64,000 nucleotides of DNA from Pontibacillus chungwhensis (GCF_030166655.1 NZ_CP126446.1:3410001-3474000); one strand, 5' to 3'; shown: positions 41,784 through 50,521, numbered from the stretch's first letter. Notes: generated by a model not told the origin, from the sequence alone. Program-made: numbers and translations.

Positions 41784-42614
41784 TTATGCGTTTGCACCTG
41801 ATGACTGAACGTCTTTGCTGTTGGCTTTCTTCAATTCTATACGTGCAGCCGTTAAAAAGATAACCAAAATGATTACGGTAAATACCCAAAAAGCTACCAT
41901 GAGATCGTTCACAAAAATGGCTTTATAGAAAAGACCGCCGTAGATTCCACCTATAATTGGTCCTAGGAATGGTACCCACGCGTATCTCCAATCTGATGTT
42001 CCCTTACCTGGAATCGGTAAAACATAGTGCGCAATACGAGGTCCGATATCACGAGCAGGGTTAATCGCATATCCTGTCGTACCACCTAGCGACATTCCGA
42101 TTGCGGTAATAAGAAGACCTACAATCGCAGGGTTTAATCCTTCTGTAAAATCATTAGCTCCAATAAATAATAATCCCATTACTAACATAAACGTTCCTAT
42201 GATTTCGCTTACAAGGTTCGATAAAGGACTTCTTATAGCCGGATCAGTTGAGAACACTGCCAACTTGGCTCCCTTATCCTCTGTTGCTTTCCAGTGCGGT
42301 AAATAGTGAAAGAACACTATGATCGCACCAAGGAATGCTCCTAAAAATTGCGCTGTTAAGTATTTTGGCACTTTACTCCATGGGAAATCTCCCACCATTG
42401 CAAACCCAAGCGTTACAGCTGGATTAATATGAGCGCCACTCACTTGTCCAACAGCGTAAACTCCAAATGTTACCGCAAGTCCCCAACCGATAGAAATTAA
42501 TACCCAACTGGTACCTTCGGCTTTGGACCCTTTAAGGACAACGCCGCCTACGACGCCACCACCAAAGATGATTAAAATCATGGTGCCAATCAATTCGCCT
42601 ATAAATTCTGTCAT
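41784..42614 (-). CDS. glpF: Glycerol uptake facilitator
   Basis: Aquaglyceroporin that lets glycerol diffuse into the cell. The 276-residue MIP protein has six membrane segments and both NPA loops: GAHINPAVTLG and GYAINPARDIGPR. The Asp after the second NPA-Arg is typical for glycerol-conducting members. It is first in the glpF-glpK unit, preceded by a promoter, a cre site and a GlpP-type leader. Confidence 0.96.
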   Translation of the reverse strand: MTEFIGELIGTMILIIFGGGVVGGVVLKGSKAEGTSWVLISIGWGLAVTFGVYAVGQVSGAHINPAVTLGFAMVGDFPWSKVPKYLTAQFLGAFLGAIIVFFHYLPHWKATEDKGAKLAVFSTDPAIRSPLSNLVSEIIGTFMLVMGLLFIGANDFTEGLNPAIVGLLITAIGMSLGGTTGYAINPARDIGPRIAHYVLPIPGKGTSDWRYAWVPFLGPIIGGIYGGLFYKAIFVNDLMVAFWVFTVIILVIFLTAARIELKKANSKDVQSSGANA

Positions 42615-42670
42615 AATATACCTTCTTTCTAAAGATGCTGGCTTAGATAGCTATACCACTTTTCGGGATA

Positions 42671-42735
42671 GAAAAAACCACACGCTTCTTGAATAGGACC
42701 CTCGTATCTTAAAAGTCCTGCAAGTGCGTGTGGTT
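42671..42735 (-). terminator. Conditional terminator in the glpF leader
   Basis: Minus strand AACCACACGC pairs with GCGTGTGGTT, with an imperfect inner stem, ending in TTTTTTCTATCC. It lies between the promoter and glpF and follows a GGAGA repeat, as in the glpD leader. Confidence 0.87.
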
Positions 42736-42766
42736 CTCCTGCTCTCCGCCACTAATGTTAACTTGT
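42735..42766 (-). promoter_or_regulatory. GlpP-type leader element of glpF
   Basis: On the minus strand: ACAAGTTAACA (42756-42766), 8 bases, then GGAGA-GCA-GGAGA (42735-42747) running directly into the terminator stem. It repeats the module order of the glpD leader. Confidence 0.75.
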
Positions 42767-42773
42767 ACTGAAC

Positions 42774-42802
42774 ACTATACTACCCATTGAAAACGCTGTC
42801 AA
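42774..42802 (-). promoter_or_regulatory. Sigma-A promoter of glpFK with overlapping cre site
   Basis: Minus strand TTGACA (42797-42802), 17-base spacer, TATAGT (42774-42779). The sequence TGACAGCGTTTTCA at 42788-42801 fits 13 of 14 cre positions and covers the -35, so CcpA would block polymerase binding. Confidence 0.88.
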
Positions 42803-42807
42803 CTTTT

Positions 42808-43353
42808 TTAGATTTCCCACAATTCTTTACGTGAAGTTGAAACAGCATGAGCGCCTGCATCTAAAGCAAGTTGAACGTCTTCTTTCGTTCGAATCAAACC
42901 GCCAGCGATTATTGGAATTTGTAGCTCTTCTTTAATTTCTGATATAAATGATGGGATAAGTCCTGGTAACACCTCAACATAGTCTGGTTGAGTTTTCTTC
43001 ATAATGGCTACATTTCGATCCAAGGCCTGACTATCAATTAAAAACAACCGTTGAATCGCCAATATATTATGTTTCTTCGCAGCTGTGATCACATTTGATC
43101 GCGTTGAGATCACACCATGGGGCTTCACTTCATGAAACAAGAACTCAAGACCGAAATCATCGTTTTTAAGCCCCTGAATTAAATCCGTATGCACAAGAAC
43201 CTTCTTACCGTGCTTGCGCGCTTTCTTAACCAACTTAGGTAAGAGCGATAACCTGGTTTCTAATAAGATAATAACCTCCTCATCACTCTCGATAAGCTGC
43301 TCAAAATGCTTCACACTCTTTACAGCCGACAAGACCCCTTTCGGCAATTCCAT
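42808..43353 (-). CDS. glpP: Glycerol uptake operon antiterminator GlpP
   Basis: RNA-binding regulator that, with glycerol-3-phosphate, lets transcription pass the terminators in glpFK and glpD leaders. The 181-residue TIM-barrel-like protein shows family segments VLVHTDLIQGLKNDDFGLEF, GVISTRSNVI, ILAIQRLFLIDSQAL, YVEVLPGLIPSFI and IIAGGLIRTKEDV. The ATG follows AAAGGAGG; an open extension upstream is not supported. It ends 6 bases before the glpF promoter with no terminator between, so glpP transcripts should enter the glpF leader. Confidence 0.94.
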   Translation of the reverse strand: MELPKGVLSAVKSVKHFEQLIESDEEVIILLETRLSLLPKLVKKARKHGKKVLVHTDLIQGLKNDDFGLEFLFHEVKPHGVISTRSNVITAAKKHNILAIQRLFLIDSQALDRNVAIMKKTQPDYVEVLPGLIPSFISEIKEELQIPIIAGGLIRTKEDVQLALDAGAHAVSTSRKELWEI

Positions 43354-43380
43354 ACCCTTTCCTCCTTTAACGTACCACCA

Positions 43381-43439
43381 CGTGCCAGACACCCTTCCTC
43401 ACACTAAAGCGTTACTAGAGTAAATGGTGTCTGACACCC
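43381..43439. repeat. Pair of GTGTCNGACAC elements
   Basis: CGTGCCAGACACCC at 43381 and GGTGTCTGACACCC at 43426, separated by 31 bases, between yvoF and glpP. Confidence 0.8.
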
Positions 43440-43495
43440 TGCTATTCTGTAACGCGGTGATGTGTTGATGGGTGGTTCATTTTCGTTTTAGATGT

Positions 43496-43526
43496 AAAAA
43501 AGGACTAGTAGTGGCTAGTCCTTTAA
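43496..43526 (-). terminator. Terminator of the hprK operon
   Basis: Minus strand AAAGGACTAG pairs with CTAGTCCTTT and is followed by TTTTAC. The first arm includes the yvoF stop codon. Confidence 0.8.
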
Positions 43527-44042
43527 AAATCCGTCTTCCTGTTGGCGTCGCTTCATTTCATCCTGGTCATAAATAACACGCATGGGGTTACCGCCGACAA
43601 AACTTCCAGCAGGAACATCTTTATGCACAAGGGTTCCGGCTGAAACGATGGCGTCATCTCCAATTGTAATCCCTGGTAAGATCGTTGAGTTGGCTCCAAT
43701 CATCACATTGCTACCGATCTTCACCTCACCCAAGCGGTACTCTTTAATGAGATACTCATGCGCTAAAATCGTTGTGTTATAACCGATCACTGTATTTCGT
43801 CCAACCGAGATTTTTTCAGGAAACATCACATCGAGCATCACCATCAGAGCAAAAGCCGCCTGGTCTCCAACGTCCATTCGGAGAAACGTGCGATACAGCC
43901 AGTTCTTTACGGGTAGAAATGGCGTATAGCGAGCCAGTTGAATGACGATAAAGTTTTTTACGACTTTCCAAAATGGCACCGTTTTATAAATGTGCCATAA
44001 CGAATTAGCCTCTTTGACACGATGACGCTCGGTGTTTCTCAT
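43515..44042 (-). CDS. yvoF: Putative acetyltransferase YvoF, hexapeptide-repeat type
   Basis: A 175-residue left-handed beta-helix acyltransferase. Hexapeptide repeats run from about residue 75 to 155: GRNTVIGYNTTI, GEVKIGSNVMIGANSTILPGITIGDDAIVSAGTLVHKDVPAGSFVGGNP. Family members acetylate sugars, maltose or antibiotics; this substrate is unknown. It is the last gene of hprK-lgt-yvoD-ppaX-yvoF, the same order as in B. subtilis, and starts 4 bases after ppaX with GGAGTGAT overlapping the preceding gene's end. Confidence 0.88.
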   Translation of the reverse strand: MRNTERHRVKEANSLWHIYKTVPFWKVVKNFIVIQLARYTPFLPVKNWLYRTFLRMDVGDQAAFALMVMLDVMFPEKISVGRNTVIGYNTTILAHEYLIKEYRLGEVKIGSNVMIGANSTILPGITIGDDAIVSAGTLVHKDVPAGSFVGGNPMRVIYDQDEMKRRQQEDGFLKD

Positions 44043-44046
44043 AGGA

Positions 44047-44688
44047 TCACTCCATCACGATTTTTAAAATATCACTCATATGCTCAAGCATATAATCTGG
44101 CTCCAAATCATCAAGCACCTGACGTCCTTTTACTGTCCAAGCTACACCAGCTGTTTTGGTACCAGCGTTTTTTCCTGCTTCGATATCATGAGTGTTGTCC
44201 CCTACCATAATCGTCTCTTCAGGATTGGCATCAAGTTCATTCATTGCCCGAACGACCGGTTCAGGATGGGGCTTCGCATGGGTGACATCATCTAACGTTA
44301 CAATCGTCTCGAATTTATCAGCGATCTTCGTCAGTTTAATTCCCATGTCTACGGTTTGCCTCATCTTCGTTGTTACAATGCCTAATTTAAACCCTGCTTG
44401 CTTAAGTTTATCAAGCGTTTCAACAACGCCATCATAAGCTTCCACAAGACGATCATGGTGCTCGTGGTTGTGCGTGCGGTACGTATTGATCATTTCTTCT
44501 ACATCTGTTTCAGGGTTGATCGTGCGTAAGCTTTCTTCAAGAGGAGGACCAATAAATTTGAGAACATCCTCTCGACCATATTTGCCAGGAGCATAGGTTT
44601 CAGCGGTATGGAGAAATGATGCAATAATTAAATCATTCGTGTTAATTAATGTTCCGTCTAAATCAAACAGAAGAGTGCGTATGGTCAT
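44047..44688 (-). CDS. ppaX: Pyrophosphatase PpaX
   Basis: HAD-family hydrolase that removes pyrophosphate formed when HprK dephosphorylates HPr-Ser-P with phosphate. The 213-residue protein has [15 protein letters not shown] (nucleophile Asp), [14 protein letters not shown], the KPHPEPV Lys and [16 protein letters not shown]. The ATG follows AAAGGAAG; the open frame continues 51 bases upstream within yvoD. It overlaps the yvoD end by 26 bases, which suggests coupling. Its position with hprK supports the name. Confidence 0.93.
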   Translation of the reverse strand: MTIRTLLFDLDGTLINTNDLIIASFLHTAETYAPGKYGREDVLKFIGPPLEESLRTINPETDVEEMINTYRTHNHEHHDRLVEAYDGVVETLDKLKQAGFKLGIVTTKMRQTVDMGIKLTKIADKFETIVTLDDVTHAKPHPEPVVRAMNELDANPEETIMVGDNTHDIEAGKNAGTKTAGVAWTVKGRQVLDDLEPDYMLEHMSDILKIVME

Positions 44689-45616
44689 AGGTGGCTTCCT
44701 TTCCTTTCGATGTGGTTCGGTTCCAAATAAAACCGACAATAGCTGTTAGCCCTATAGCTGTTACCAACCGAATCAGCAACAGTGGCCACACGGGAATTCC
44801 GAGTGGAATAAAGATCAACGTATCTTCCACGACAGCGTGGCACGACACGAGAAAAATAAGCGACAAGTACATGTCTTTTTTGGAGACTCCATCTTCTTTG
44901 ACGGCTTGAATCATGAGTCCCGCTCCATAGGCGAGACCAATGACAAGACCTGCCACAAGTGTCATAGATGCATTGCGCTCTACTCCTAACACACGTGTAA
45001 AAGGAGCGAGCCAACGTGAGAACAGGTTTAACCAGTTCTTTTCTTTCAACCATTGCATCGCGACCATGAGCGGAATCACAATCGCAGCGAGTTGAACGAC
45101 ACCCATAAGAGCTGTTTTGACACCTAGCAGCGCAATCGCCACATAGCCTTCTGGATCAGGTTGCTGAGTGATTAAGCCATATTGGGCCATTTCAGACCCA
45201 CCCTGCCAAAAGACATTAATTAGTATGGCTGAAAGAAGGGCAAGTGATAAGCGAATTCCAGCGACAAACCACCATTTCACCCCAACTTTCGAAGCCACGG
45301 TCGACTCAATGAGCAAGTTATGAGAAAAAGACATCATAACAGCCATAATAAAGACTTCTTTTACACTAAAATCAAACGATACAATCGCTCCAATACCAGC
45401 GTAAAGATTTAAAAAGTTTCCTAAAACAAGCGGAATCGCCGCCTCACCTGGAAGCCCGATCCACTTCATAATCGGTGTAATTAATTCCATAATCCATTTC
45501 AACACCGGCGTAAACCGGAGAATGGTTACGAGTAAGGTCACCGGGAAAATGACTTTCCCAAGTGTCCACGTTACATTCAAACCTTGTTTCAAACCTCTTT
45601 GTAACACACCAGGCAA
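44663..45616 (-). CDS. yvoD: Nucleoside-recognition (Gate) domain membrane protein YvoD
   Basis: A 317-residue membrane protein with about eight hydrophobic segments and two copies of the Gate domain fold. Segments include [49 protein letters not shown] and [15 protein letters not shown]. Related proteins (SpmA/SpmB type) are thought to move small solutes, but the substrate is unknown. The TTG start follows GGAGGGTG. It sits between lgt and ppaX as in B. subtilis. Confidence 0.88.
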   Translation of the reverse strand: MPGVLQRGLKQGLNVTWTLGKVIFPVTLLVTILRFTPVLKWIMELITPIMKWIGLPGEAAIPLVLGNFLNLYAGIGAIVSFDFSVKEVFIMAVMMSFSHNLLIESTVASKVGVKWWFVAGIRLSLALLSAILINVFWQGGSEMAQYGLITQQPDPEGYVAIALLGVKTALMGVVQLAAIVIPLMVAMQWLKEKNWLNLFSRWLAPFTRVLGVERNASMTLVAGLVIGLAYGAGLMIQAVKEDGVSKKDMYLSLIFLVSCHAVVEDTLIFIPLGIPVWPLLLIRLVTAIGLTAIVGFIWNRTTSKGKEATYDHTHSSV

Positions 45617-45628
45617 GGGACACCCTCC

Positions 45629-46465
45629 TTACTTGTTTACTTTATCACCTTCATAATCTCGATCAGCTTGATTTGTCTTACGACGATAAATGATAAGCGC
45701 CGACGCAAGCAGAATCAGTACAATCGAAATGACTTGTGCGGTACGTAGAGAGCCAATAATATAAAGACTGTCTGTACGCATTTGCTCAATAAAGTAGCGA
45801 CCGAACGAATACCAGATTACATAACTTAGGAACAATTCGCCACGACGTGGATTAAATCGACGTAGTACCATTAGGAATACAAACCCGAGAATATTCCACA
45901 CGGATTCATATAAGAATGTAGGGTGATACACTACGCCTTCAATACACATTTGACGGTTAATAAAGTTCGGTAAGAATTGCATGTAATTCTCATAGAAAGA
46001 CTGGGAAACAGGACCCCCGTGCGCTTCTTGGTTCATAAAGTTTCCCCAACGTCCAATAGCCTGACCTAAAATAATACTAGGTGCGGCGATATCAGCAAGC
46101 TGCCAGAACGGTAACTTACGAACACGGGCAAAAACGAGTGCGGTAGCGACTGACCCAATCAAAGCACCATGAATGGCAATACCGCCTTCCCATATAGCAA
46201 TGACATCGATCAGGGACCCATTTGCGTAGCGTTCCCATTCGAAGATGACATAGTAAATACGCGCAGAAATAATCGCGATTGGAATCGCAAATACAACTAA
46301 ATCAACAAACGTATCTTTCTTAAATCCAAGACGCTCAGATTCACGCATCGCAAGCCAAAGCCCTAGATAAGCTCCGGTTGCAATAATGACACCATACCAG
46401 TAAATCGTGAAAGGCCCAAGGTCCAGAAAGACACGACTAATTGGATCCGGACTACACGTCTGCAC
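45629..46465 (-). CDS. lgt: Prolipoprotein diacylglyceryl transferase
   Basis: Membrane enzyme that transfers diacylglycerol from phosphatidylglycerol to the lipobox cysteine of prelipoproteins. The 278-residue protein has about seven membrane segments and the signature [18 protein letters not shown] with the essential Arg and Asn region; [11 protein letters not shown] is also conserved. The GTG start follows AAAGGAGGG; the frame upstream lies within hprK. It overlaps hprK by 14 bases. The lipoprotein gene at about 5 kb encodes a potential substrate. Confidence 0.95.
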   Translation of the reverse strand: MQTCSPDPISRVFLDLGPFTIYWYGVIIATGAYLGLWLAMRESERLGFKKDTFVDLVVFAIPIAIISARIYYVIFEWERYANGSLIDVIAIWEGGIAIHGALIGSVATALVFARVRKLPFWQLADIAAPSIILGQAIGRWGNFMNQEAHGGPVSQSFYENYMQFLPNFINRQMCIEGVVYHPTFLYESVWNILGFVFLMVLRRFNPRRGELFLSYVIWYSFGRYFIEQMRTDSLYIIGSLRTAQVISIVLILLASALIIYRRKTNQADRDYEGDKVNK

Positions 46466-47414
46466 CCGGGAACCCTCCTTTCGATGAACCACCTTTGTTC
46501 TCGCCAATCATATCGGTTAAACGATGAGAGAATTCCTCCGCAGCATTTACACCCATGCGTTTCAGGCGGAAGTTCATCGCCGCCACTTCAATAATGACAG
46601 CCAGGTTTCGACCTGGGCGGACTGGTACCGTTGCTTTTGGTATTTCAACGTCCATAATCTTCATTGTCTCTTCTTCGAGACCAAGTCGGTCGTACTGTTT
46701 ATTCTTTTCCCAGAGCTCAAGATTAATAGCATATGTAATCCTCTTAAAGCTACGGACAGCTCCAGCACCAAACAAAGTCATTACGTTAATAATTCCTAGC
46801 CCACGGATCTCTAATAAGTGTTCAATAAGAGAAGGGGAATTCCCAATTAACGTGTCATAATCTTCCTGGCGAATCTCAACACTGTCATCAGCTACAAGAC
46901 GGTGACCCCGTTTAACCAATTCAAGCGCTGTTTCACTTTTCCCAACACCACTTTGTCCTGTGATCAATACACCGACACCGTACACATCAACAAGCACCCC
47001 ATGAATAGCTGTAAAAGGTGCAAATTTGGTTTCTAAGAAGTTTGTCAATCGACTAATAACACGAGTTGTCTTATGGGCAGATCGCATGATTGGTACTCCC
47101 GCTTCACCAGCAGCTTCAATAAGCATCTTCGGCACTTCCATACCACGGGTAATCACAATACCAGGAGTAATATCCGTACATAACTTTGCTGCACGGTCCT
47201 GCTGCTCTTCCTGATTTAATTCGTTAAAAAACGATAATTCAGTCTTCCCAAGTAGTTGCAAACGTTCAGCCGGATAGTATTTAAAATAGCCTGCCATTTC
47301 CATTCCAGGTCTTGAAATATCACTTGTAGAAATCTCACGGTGAACGCCATCCTCACCTGCTACGATTTCCAAGTTGAACTGATCCAACAAGTCCTGGGTT
47401 CGTACTTTCGACAT
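46452..47414 (-). CDS. hprK: HPr kinase/phosphorylase
   Basis: Key sensor of carbon catabolite control: phosphorylates HPr and Crh on Ser46 when glycolytic intermediates are high and reverses this with phosphate. The 320-residue protein has the Walker A loop [16 protein letters not shown] near residue 155, [11 protein letters not shown] with the catalytic Asp, the signature [11 protein letters not shown] and [18 protein letters not shown]. The N-terminal MurF-like domain is complete. It is the first gene of its operon. Confidence 0.97.
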   Translation of the reverse strand: MSKVRTQDLLDQFNLEIVAGEDGVHREISTSDISRPGMEMAGYFKYYPAERLQLLGKTELSFFNELNQEEQQDRAAKLCTDITPGIVITRGMEVPKMLIEAAGEAGVPIMRSAHKTTRVISRLTNFLETKFAPFTAIHGVLVDVYGVGVLITGQSGVGKSETALELVKRGHRLVADDSVEIRQEDYDTLIGNSPSLIEHLLEIRGLGIINVMTLFGAGAVRSFKRITYAINLELWEKNKQYDRLGLEEETMKIMDVEIPKATVPVRPGRNLAVIIEVAAMNFRLKRMGVNAAEEFSHRLTDMIGENKGGSSKGGFPGADV

Positions 47415-47456
47415 ATATAAGCCTCCCTATAGGTTATCCTCAATAATCACTTCCCT

Positions 47457-47465
47457 ATTGTAGCA
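47457..47465 (-). promoter_or_regulatory. Extended -10 promoter of the hprK operon
   Basis: Minus strand TGCTACAAT: TG one base before a TACAAT hexamer, 42 bases before hprK. The -35 is poor. Confidence 0.6.
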
Positions 47466-47503
47466 TTTTTTACAAAACTCTGTGGAAACAAAACAAACAC
47501 ACG

Positions 47504-47534
47504 TAAAAAAACCCTTCACTTCTGTAAAGTGAAG
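47504..47534 (-). terminator. Terminator upstream of hprK
   Basis: Minus strand CTTCACTT, loop TACAG, AAGTGAAG, then GGTTTTTTT. It would stop transcripts coming from the yvl side or from outside the insertion sequence before they reach hprK. Confidence 0.7.
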
Positions 47535-47539
47535 AAGCG

Positions 47540-47548
47540 TGCCAGACA
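47540..47548. repeat. Left target-site duplication of the IS
   Basis: TGCCAGACA, identical to the nine bases right of the element at 48821-48829. Because the element ends are palindrome-like with the flank (CATACGGG), a 5-bp CCAGA duplication with a slightly longer element is also possible. Confidence 0.8.
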
Positions 47549-47593
47549 TACGGGTGTTGATTAACCAAATTATGTAAATTAAATTAGACAAAA

Positions 47594-47653
47594 AAAGCCA
47601 CTCACTTTAAAATGTTTCTTACCACAGAAAACAAACAAAAAGTGAGTGACTTT
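47594..47653 (+). promoter_or_regulatory. Inverted repeat masking the transposase start
   Basis: AAAGCCACTCACTTT (47594-47608) pairs at 14 of 15 positions with AAAGTGAGTGACTTT (47639-47653). The right arm ends two bases before the ATG and includes the only ribosome-site-like bases (GTGAGTGA). In RNA the stem would hide the start region. A TTGATT-17-TAAATT promoter candidate lies at 47557-47585. Confidence 0.6.
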
Positions 47654-47655
47654 AT

Positions 47656-48804
47656 ATGAACAAAATTAACACACCTATTCAAATTCTACAATCTATAATT
47701 CCTTCCAAAACCTTAGAGGAGCGGTTAGCTCAAGATTATAATTTTGAGGAAAAAGCCAGGAAATTTTCCGCGATAGACCTTCTTCATTTCTATTTAGAAG
47801 CCGGCGTGAAGCGTTGGACTGGGTATCGTGAAGGATCCGAAACGCTAGTGGAACAGGGAGATTTTGAATCCCTGAATCACTCCACGATCTCTAAAAAAGC
47901 CCAAGAAGTCCCCTATGAATTCTTTAGAGATTTATTTCAAGAATTGCTTCAGCGATTAACAACATCCCAAAAGAAAAAATTCTTAAAAGACTATTCTCTG
48001 TTCGCGATCGACTCAACAACGATTACCTTCAGACACCAAACTAGGAGCTGGGCGAAATATCGAAAACATCTCTATGCGATTAAACTCCATACAGAATTTA
48101 ATATCGATCAAAAAATGCCCACCCATGTCTTCGATACCACAGGAAAAGATAGTGATATCATGATGGCACCTTTGATCTTCTTACATAAGGATTTTCCAGC
48201 TATTCGAGTCGCTGATCGAGCCTACGGAGCTAAGGATCTTTTGGATCAACTGAGCTCAGAGGAAAAGCCGTTTGTCATTCGTCTCAAAGCCGGGATCAAA
48301 CACGACGTTCAAAGTCACAATGAATTTGACTTTAATGAAGAGTGGCCTGTCGTAGCCGATTATAACGCCTTTTTAGGCGCAAAGAATACGCAAACTACGT
48401 ATACCTATCGAATCGTTACGGTTCCAAGCGAAACGGGTGAACCGATCTATTTAGCTACAAATGTAATGGATTTAAAGGCTGAAAAGATTTCAGAGGTCTA
48501 TAAAATGCGCTGGGAAATTGAACTATTCTTTCGGTGGATCAAACAAAACTTAGACATTCCAAACCCGTTTGGAATGTCTAAGAACAAGGTTTTAAGTCAA
48601 GTATATGCGACGCTAATCGCTTACCTGTTATTACGTTCCACTTTCAATGAAACGCAGCCTAAGTGGTCAACTTATACCAAACTTTCCTTCAAGGAATTCA
48701 CTCGAAAATTTATCAAAAGCACCCTTCCAATAGAAGTTGGTATCGAAATTGGGTTGCTTCTCAAAAATTGGCGAAGTGTATCCAATTCAACTGGTAAAAT
48801 ATAG
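47656..48804 (+). CDS. IS4-family transposase
   Basis: A 382-residue DDE transposase. The catalytic residues are the Asp in FAIDSTTIT, the Asp in VADRAYGAKD, and the Glu within the exact IS4 signature Y-x2-R-x3-E-x6-K, seen as YKMRWEIELFFRWIKQNL near residue 281. The N-terminal part with STISKKAQEVPYEFFRDLF is likely DNA-binding. The frame is intact. A 16-bp perfect inverted repeat lies within the coding region at 48549-48582. Confidence 0.95.
   Translation: MNKINTPIQILQSIIPSKTLEERLAQDYNFEEKARKFSAIDLLHFYLEAGVKRWTGYREGSETLVEQGDFESLNHSTISKKAQEVPYEFFRDLFQELLQRLTTSQKKKFLKDYSLFAIDSTTITFRHQTRSWAKYRKHLYAIKLHTEFNIDQKMPTHVFDTTGKDSDIMMAPLIFLHKDFPAIRVADRAYGAKDLLDQLSSEEKPFVIRLKAGIKHDVQSHNEFDFNEEWPVVADYNAFLGAKNTQTTYTYRIVTVPSETGEPIYLATNVMDLKAEKISEVYKMRWEIELFFRWIKQNLDIPNPFGMSKNKVLSQVYATLIAYLLLRSTFNETQPKWSTYTKLSFKEFTRKFIKSTLPIEVGIEIGLLLKNWRSVSNSTGKI
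48549..48582. repeat. Perfect inverted repeat inside the transposase gene
   Basis: CTTAGACATTCCAAAC and GTTTGGAATGTCTAAG are perfectly complementary over 16 bp with a 2-base loop. They encode residues around LDIPNPFGMSK just after the catalytic Glu region. Confidence 0.85.
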
Positions 48805-48820
48805 CTAATCAACACCCGTA

Positions 48821-48869
48821 TGCCAGACACCCTTCTTTGCTTCACAGAACTAAAGGGTGTCTGACACGC
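48821..48869. repeat. Right target duplication and GTGTCNGACAC elements
   Basis: TGCCAGACA at 48821-48829 is the right copy of the target duplication and continues as TGCCAGACACCC. A second element, GGGTGTCTGACACGC, follows at 48855. With the left flank removed from the IS, an intact two-unit cluster is restored. Confidence 0.8.
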
Positions 48870-48892
48870 TTTAGTCCTCTACTATAGCGCAT

Positions 48893-48923
48893 AAAAAAAC
48901 TGACCCTTTTAAGGGTCAGTTTT
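48893..48923 (-). terminator. Terminator of yvlB-yvlD
   Basis: Minus strand AAAACTGACCCTT pairs with AAGGGTCAGTTTT and runs into TTTATG, at the yvlD stop. Confidence 0.87.
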
Positions 48924-49272
48924 AGTTCTTAGCGTCTTTGAATAGTTGGTTCAGAATTAGGTTTAAGATGGATAGTATGATGGCCGCTAGAATGGCCATT
49001 CCAAATCCTTCAATCTCGAAACTCTGTCCCAGTACGCTTTGCGTGATCATAAGCGTAATCGCATTGATCACAAATAAGAATAAACCAAGCGACAGGACTG
49101 TTATCGGTAAGGTTAAGACGACTAGAATTGGACGCACAATGACATTCAGAATCGACAGAATGAAACTTGCCAATATCGCCGTTCCAAACCCTTCTAAGTA
49201 TATGGAATCAAACAATTGATCGACAGCTATAATCGCAACCGCATTTAAAATAATACTAAAAAGCCAATTCAC
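48922..49272 (-). CDS. yvlD: Small membrane protein YvlD, phage-holin-superfamily-4 type
   Basis: A 116-residue protein with four hydrophobic segments, including TAILASFILSILNVIVRPILV and VLTLPITVLSLGLFLFVINAITLMI. The N-V-I-V-R-P-I-L-V and L-P-I-T segments are typical of this widespread family, named after holins by similarity only; no phage genes are near. It follows yvlB. In B. subtilis a PspC-like yvlC lies between; here the gap is only 23 bases, so yvlC is absent. Confidence 0.87.
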   Translation of the reverse strand: MNWLFSIILNAVAIIAVDQLFDSIYLEGFGTAILASFILSILNVIVRPILVVLTLPITVLSLGLFLFVINAITLMITQSVLGQSFEIEGFGMAILAAIILSILNLILNQLFKDAKN

Positions 49273-49295
49273 AATCCTTTCACTCCTTTGGATAC

Positions 49296-50390
49296 TTACC
49301 CTTCATTCGGATAAATCTTCACAGAGCCCGTTTTCGTTTCAGCCTCCACATGTAATATATGATCCAAATGAGGGTTCGTTTCAAATTTTAGTTCTTTCTT
49401 TAGCGTTTCTTTCTGTTCTGAGATCGTTTTAAAGTTAGGCAAATGACAATGAAGGCTTCCTAAGTTGGTGAACATTTTGCCATTCAATCGTAAGGATGGC
49501 TCAACAGTAAGGTCCACATTCCCGGTCGTGGTCTTAAAGAAACCGGTATGTCCCCGTTGACCTTCCCACACACATTGAATATTTCCATTGATGACTTGAG
49601 AATCCACTTTTCCAAAATCACCTTTTAATGTAACAGAACCGTTCATCATCTCTGTCTCGAGGTCATCACAGGTTACTTGCTCTGCTGTGATAGAACCATT
49701 TGAAGTGGATAGTTCCCACTCTCGCCCACTCATATTACGAACAACGAGGTCCCCATTAGAGGTTTTCATATCTAAATCTTGAGCCGGAAGGCCTTCTGCT
49801 TCTATTTTCCCGTTAAAAACCCGAAGCGAAACGTCTTCATATGCCTTCTCCGGAACCCAGAGGGTGACATCTGTCTTCATTTTCTTCGATTTCACCTCAA
49901 AACGCAGGTTCTTCTCATCGACTATGAAATTCTTCAAATCCATAAAGCGCTCTCTGGCCTCATCTTGATTGTTCACTTGGTACACCTTAGCTTGGCATTC
50001 AAGACGCAGATCCGCTTCTTTCCATGGTTTCATCGTGACGTTTCCATTTGCTACATCAATATAAATGTTTTGAAAATCGACTCCCTGATGTTGAAAGATA
50101 TGGTGAACGCTTTGGTAAGAGCCGAAATTAAAATCGAGATCAACGTTTTTAATTTTCTTAAATGCCTCTCCAACCAAACTTTTAAAACGCTGCTTTGTAG
50201 ATCCGGAATCATAAGCCTTTTGCCCTTGGTTAGCATTCCAATCTACTTTCTTAGAGAGGGATACAGGTTCATCCTGATCCTCTTCTACTTCACTAGCATA
50301 GTCTAATGCGTCGATTAATTCTTCCGCTTCTTCAGTGGAAATTTTCCCTTCTTGAAGCATCGTCAAAATCCGTTTTCGCTCCTCTTTCAC
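49296..50390 (-). CDS. yvlB: DUF4097 family protein YvlB
   Basis: A 364-residue protein. The N-terminal SHOCT-like helix VKEERKRILTMLQEGKISTEEAEELIDALD is followed by a repetitive beta-helix-like DUF4097 region of about 250 residues, with recurring patterns such as GNVTMKPW, NGKIEAEGLP, NGDLVVRN, NGSITAEQV, NGSVTLKGD and NGNIQCVW. In B. subtilis the yvl genes belong to envelope-stress regulons. The GTG start matches the B. subtilis N-terminus and follows GGAGAGATGG; frames upstream lack a ribosome site. Confidence 0.87.
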   Translation of the reverse strand: MKEERKRILTMLQEGKISTEEAEELIDALDYASEVEEDQDEPVSLSKKVDWNANQGQKAYDSGSTKQRFKSLVGEAFKKIKNVDLDFNFGSYQSVHHIFQHQGVDFQNIYIDVANGNVTMKPWKEADLRLECQAKVYQVNNQDEARERFMDLKNFIVDEKNLRFEVKSKKMKTDVTLWVPEKAYEDVSLRVFNGKIEAEGLPAQDLDMKTSNGDLVVRNMSGREWELSTSNGSITAEQVTCDDLETEMMNGSVTLKGDFGKVDSQVINGNIQCVWEGQRGHTGFFKTTTGNVDLTVEPSLRLNGKMFTNLGSLHCHLPNFKTISEQKETLKKELKFETNPHLDHILHVEAETKTGSVKIYPNEG

Positions 50391-50521
50391 AATCCATCTC
50401 TCCTTTATGATACTCTTTCCTTCTACGCATAACCTAACCACTCTGTTTCATATTCTTATTCTCTTTCTCGGTTAAATAGAAACATCCTTCATGGTGAGTG
50501 CATGTTTCCGTTACGTTATGT

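Larger units (their letters stand above)
47549..48820 (+). mobile_element. IS4-family insertion sequence
   Basis: A complete 1272-bp element with perfect 15-bp terminal inverted repeats (TACGGGTGTTGATTA), one intact transposase gene and a 9-bp target duplication. It is inserted in a GTGCCAGACACCC element between yvlD and hprK. Intact ends, intact gene and identical target repeats point to recent insertion. A hairpin before the transposase start may protect against read-through. Confidence 0.92.

Noticed and set aside
48922-49272. Prophage remnant suggested by the holin-family label of yvlD
   Set aside because: No other phage genes nearby, and the gene sits in its conserved chromosomal place beside yvlB and hprK.
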